Shown here: positions 61,064-64,000 of the stretch, piece by piece
How the letters are laid out: every line of letters starts with the position of its first letter
How positions within the stretch are numbered: position 1 is the stretch's first letter
Source of the DNA: Gp6-AA40 sp035496255
GTDB taxonomy: Bacteria; Acidobacteriota; Vicinamibacteria; Vicinamibacterales; UBA2999
Reading direction: 5' to 3'
NCBI GenBank assembly: GCA_035496255.1
Contig: DATJEU010000099.1
Location: forward strand, 1 to 64,000
Length of the DNA stretch: 64,000 nucleotides
Notes under the pieces: model-generated
What the model was told of the DNA's origin: nothing
The model's database searches: none
What the model saw: only the letters and a program-made list of their open reading frames with translations
Translations under genes and position numbers: made by a program

Positions 61064-64000
61064 ATGCGTCTCGAACGCCTCGAAATTTCCGGTTTCAAGT
61101 CCTTTTCCGATCGGGCGGAGCTTGCCTTCGACCGCGGCGTCACCGCGATCGTCGGACCCAATGGCTGCGGCAAGAGCAATGTGGCCGACGCCATCACCTG
61201 GGTCCTCGGCGAACAGAGCGCCAAGAGCCTGCGCGGCGAGAAGATGGAGGACGTCATCTTCAGCGGCAGCGATGCCCGCAAGGCCGGCGCAACCGCCGAA
61301 GTACGGTTGCGGCTCGGTGGCTTGCCTGTGGCGCCGAAGGTCCCGGTCGATTCGGTCGGCGGCGTGCTGCCGGCGGGCGAGGTGCTGCAGGAGTTCCGTC
61401 CTGCGGACGCTGACCGCAACGGCCGTGCGAATGGTCATACCAACGGTCACGCTAACGGTCACGCCAACGGTCATCATGCCGAATCGCTCGAGGTGGTCGC
61501 GCAACTGACCGAGAACTTCACGCGCGACGTCGAGGTGACGCGCCGTCTGTATCGCTCGGGGGAAAGCGAATATCTGATCGACGGCGAGGTCTGCCGCCTG
61601 AAGGACGTCCACGAACTGTTGATGGACACCGGCCTGGGCGCGAAGGCCTACGCGATCATCGAGCAGGGCAAGATCGGCATGATTCTCAGCACGCGCCCGA
61701 CCGATCGGCGCCAGTTGATTGAAGAAGCCGCGGGCATCACCAAATACAAGTCACGCCGCCGCGCCGCCGAACTGAAGCTCGAAGCGGCACAGCAGAATCT
61801 CACCCGCATCGACGACATCGTCTTCGAGGTCGAAAAGCAGCGCGGGACGTTGAAGCGCCAGGCGGCGAAGGCGCGCCGCTACAAGAAGCTGCGCGACGAA
61901 TGGCGGCGATGGGAGAAGGTGCTGTTCGCGCGGAAATACCGCGAGCTCGCACACGCCATCGAACTGGCGCGCACGCGTCTCGCCGACGCCCGCGAGCGCG
62001 AGACCGGCGCGGCCGCCAGGCTCGCCGAAGTCGAGGCCGATTTGAGCCGCCTGCGCATCGAGCAGGCCGAGGCCGATACCCGGGCGTCGCGCATCCGCGA
62101 AGACGCGCACGGTCGCGAGCTCGAGATCAATCGCCGGCAGCAGCAGCAGGAGTTCAATCGTCAGCAGGCGGAATCGCTCGCCGGGCGCGCGACCCAGATC
62201 GAAGAGGAGATTCGCGATCTCGAGGGGCGCCGCGAGCCGGCGCGCCTTGCGCTCGAATCGCGACGCGGCGCGGCCGCCGATGCCGATCGATCGCGCGATG
62301 ATGCGGCGGGCGTTCTCGCCGTCGCCAACGAGGCAGTTGCCGCTGCGCAGCAGCAGATCGAAGGGCTCGAAGCAGAGGTCGAAGCGGCACGAGCGGAAGG
62401 ATTCCGGGCGCACAACGCGGTGACCACGCTGCATCACGCCGTTCAGCACGCGATGGCGCAGCACGATCGCGTCGGCGAGACGGTTGGCAAGCTGGACGTG
62501 GAGCAGGACGACCTCCGGCGCGAGTCCGAGAAGGTGGGCCTCGCGCGAACCGAGGCCGACGACGCACTCGGCCGCGCCCACCAGGGTCTCGAGTCCATCA
62601 GGCTCGAACGGACCACGCGCGAATCGGAGCTGTCCACCGCGCGGAACGAACACGAATGGCGGGCGCGCGATGTCCGCGCGCGCGAGCAGGAGCTCGCGGC
62701 GTCCGAAGCGCGCCTGGCGTCGCTGCAGGAACTGGCCTCGAGCCGAGCCGAGTTCAGCGACGCCGCCCGCATGGTCCTGGTGCAGGCGAACGGTCACGTC
62801 GGCCAGCAGGGCGCGGTCGCCGACTACCTCGAGGTCGACACGCGCTACGAGCGCGCGGTTGAAGCGTGCCTGGGCGATCTGCTCCAGCACGTCATCGTCG
62901 AACGTCACGACCAGGCGGCCGCCGGCCTGTCGCTGGTTCGCGGGCAGGACGCCGGACGCTGCGGCTTCGTGGTGATTGATCCTGGCTCCAACGGTTTTCA
63001 CCCGCACCAGGCGATGAGCGCGCCGGGGATCACGCCGGTGTCGCAGGTGATGCGCGTGCTTGGCCCGCATGCATCGACGATTCACAAGGTACTGCCGGAC
63101 GCGTATGTCGCGGAGAGCTTCGATCACGCCGTCGCGTTCTCACGGGAAACGCCGGCCCTGATCGCCACGCTCGACGGCGACGTGTTCCGTGGGCCGCACC
63201 TGGTGACCGGCGGCGCCAAGGCCGAGTCGCGCGGCATTCTGGCAACACGCCGCGAAATCAAGGAGCTGCGCGACCGCGTCGACAGCGATCGCGAGGCGCT
63301 CAACCGTCTCGTTGCCGAGGCCGATGCTCTCGAGCTCACGATTGCGCAGGCGACCACGGCGATCGCCGCGCTGACTGCCGAGCAGCATCGTCTGGAAAAG
63401 GCGATCGTCGTCCACGAGGCGCAGGTGGCCGGGACGGTTGAGGACGTGGAACGGCTGACGCGCAAGAGCGAAGTCATTGCCCTCGAGCGGCGCCGCGCTG
63501 AAGAGGAACGCGCGGAACTGGAACGTCGCCGTTCTGAAGCCGAAGCGTCGATCGTCAGGCTCGAGGAGGAACAGCGGCAGGCCGATGCCAGGCTCAACGA
63601 CGCGCAGCGTCGCCTTGCGGCCGCGCGGGACGAGGTCGCGACCCTCAGCGCAGGCGCCGCCGAGGCGCGCGCGGCGCACGCCGCGCTCGTCGAACGTGCG
63701 GCGGCCCTGTCGTCGGAGGTGCTGCGCCTGGAGGAGGCGGCCCGCGAACTCGAGACGCGGATGGCTTCGCGCACCGGCGAGCTCGAACAGACGCGCGAGA
63801 CTCGCGAGCGGCTGCTCACGGCGATCGACGAAGGTGAACGCATCCTCGACGAACAGGTGCGGGCCCTGGAAGCGCTGCGCGAAGCGCTGCGAATGGCCGA
63901 CGACGCCGCGAACGAGCTGCGGATCACGGTCGACGCGCAGGACGCGGTGATCCGTGAAGCCCGCGGAGCGCTCGAAGCCGTCCGCGCCGAAGCCGGCGAT
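61064..64000 (+). CDS. smc: Chromosome segregation ATPase SMC (3' end outside window)
   Basis: SMC dimers organise and condense the chromosome. 979 residues are visible, open to the window edge. They start MRLERLEISGFKSFSDRAEL with Walker A GPNGCGKSN (31-39); LYRSGESEYLIDG and DRRQLIEEAAGITKYKSRRR follow, then the first coiled coil, a hinge (about 565-680, with ADYLEVDTRYERAVEACLGD) and part of the second coil. Between the AEVRLRL strand and RRLYRSGES the protein has an insertion of about 45-50 residues over usual SMCs, with four NGHx units at 123-138. The C-terminal head and Walker B are missing because the window ends. Confidence 0.96.
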   Translation, partial: MRLERLEISGFKSFSDRAELAFDRGVTAIVGPNGCGKSNVADAITWVLGEQSAKSLRGEKMEDVIFSGSDARKAGATAEVRLRLGGLPVAPKVPVDSVGGVLPAGEVLQEFRPADADRNGRANGHTNGHANGHANGHHAESLEVVAQLTENFTRDVEVTRRLYRSGESEYLIDGEVCRLKDVHELLMDTGLGAKAYAIIEQGKIGMILSTRPTDRRQLIEEAAGITKYKSRRRAAELKLEAAQQNLTRIDDIVFEVEKQRGTLKRQAAKARRYKKLRDEWRRWEKVLFARKYRELAHAIELARTRLADARERETGAAARLAEVEADLSRLRIEQAEADTRASRIREDAHGRELEINRRQQQQEFNRQQAESLAGRATQIEEEIRDLEGRREPARLALESRRGAAADADRSRDDAAGVLAVANEAVAAAQQQIEGLEAEVEAARAEGFRAHNAVTTLHHAVQHAMAQHDRVGETVGKLDVEQDDLRRESEKVGLARTEADDALGRAHQGLESIRLERTTRESELSTARNEHEWRARDVRAREQELAASEARLASLQELASSRAEFSDAARMVLVQANGHVGQQGAVADYLEVDTRYERAVEACLGDLLQHVIVERHDQAAAGLSLVRGQDAGRCGFVVIDPGSNGFHPHQAMSAPGITPVSQVMRVLGPHASTIHKVLPDAYVAESFDHAVAFSRETPALIATLDGDVFRGPHLVTGGAKAESRGILATRREIKELRDRVDSDREALNRLVAEADALELTIAQATTAIAALTAEQHRLEKAIVVHEAQVAGTVEDVERLTRKSEVIALERRRAEEERAELERRRSEAEASIVRLEEEQRQADARLNDAQRRLAAARDEVATLSAGAAEARAAHAALVERAAALSSEVLRLEEAARELETRMASRTGELEQTRETRERLLTAIDEGERILDEQVRALEALREALRMADDAANELRITVDAQDAVIREARGALEAVRAEAGD
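61430..61477 (+). repeat. In-frame 12-bp repeat in smc encoding (NGHx)4
   Basis: Four units of 12 bases (AATGGTCATACC and variants with AACGGTCAC) encode NGHT, NGHA, NGHA and NGHH. The synonymous codon differences between units indicate that the repeat is not brand new. Confidence 0.9.

Overview
The window is about 64 kb of high-GC bacterial chromosome with tightly packed genes, many overlapping by 1-8 bases (ATGA, GTGA, TAATG). It most likely comes from an acidobacterium. The evidence is a full-length ADOP-type permease (the 'acidobacterial duplicated orphan permease' family) with its PadR partner, a pil cluster laid out as in Myxococcus, and spacers filled with short word-like repeats. Phylum assignment is inference; no rRNA gene is present. 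No tRNA, rRNA, CRISPR array, insertion sequence or prophage was seen.

Layout. 1-6.6 kb: the end of the spc operon and the alpha operon (secY, adk, map, infA, rpmJ, rpsM, rpsK, rpsD, rpoA, rplQ), closed by a strong hairpin terminator. 6.7-8.8 kb (minus): a paralogous EF-G-like GTPase. 9.2-14.5 kb: a nitrogen block with an ammonium channel behind a sigma-54-like promoter, a TorF-like outer-membrane protein, GlnD and a PII protein. 14.5-15.7 kb: a mostly non-coding stretch with a 13-bp tandem repeat and a hairpin. 15.7-22.8 kb: a CPA2 cation/proton antiporter, convergent with an efflux operon (two Yip1-like membrane proteins, an HlyD/MacA-like adaptor, two FtsX/MacB-type permeases, no ATPase).

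23.0-53.7 kb is dominated by type IV pili: a small unknown protein, a PorV/TraF-like barrel, pilB, pilT, pilC, pilS, pilR; an island of minus-strand genes (ADOP permease, PadR regulator, two exported proteins, REP-like palindromes); then pilA, a VKOR-DsbA fusion, an ABC transporter pair, a TPR protein, prepilin peptidase and a second histidine kinase; then two consecutive minor-pilin cassettes, a periplasmic coiled-coil protein and a second NtrC-family activator. Three -24/-12 elements lie before pilA and before each minor-pilin cassette, matching the two NtrC-type activators, so pilus subunit production is probably sigma-54 controlled. The set pilB-T-C-S-R ... A ... ABC pair ... D resembles the myxobacterial pilB-T-C-S-R-A-G-H-I-D order.

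53.7-64 kb holds housekeeping genes: aroB, nadB, archaeal-type proS, tatC and tatA, an S41 C-terminal processing protease, and the 5' two thirds or more of smc, cut by the window edge. The least explained features are the duplicated minor-pilin cassettes with a very large repeat-bearing PilX-like protein, the dispersed palindromic repeat that also occurs inside a coding sequence, and word-like tandem repeats that run into the starts and stops of ribosomal genes.
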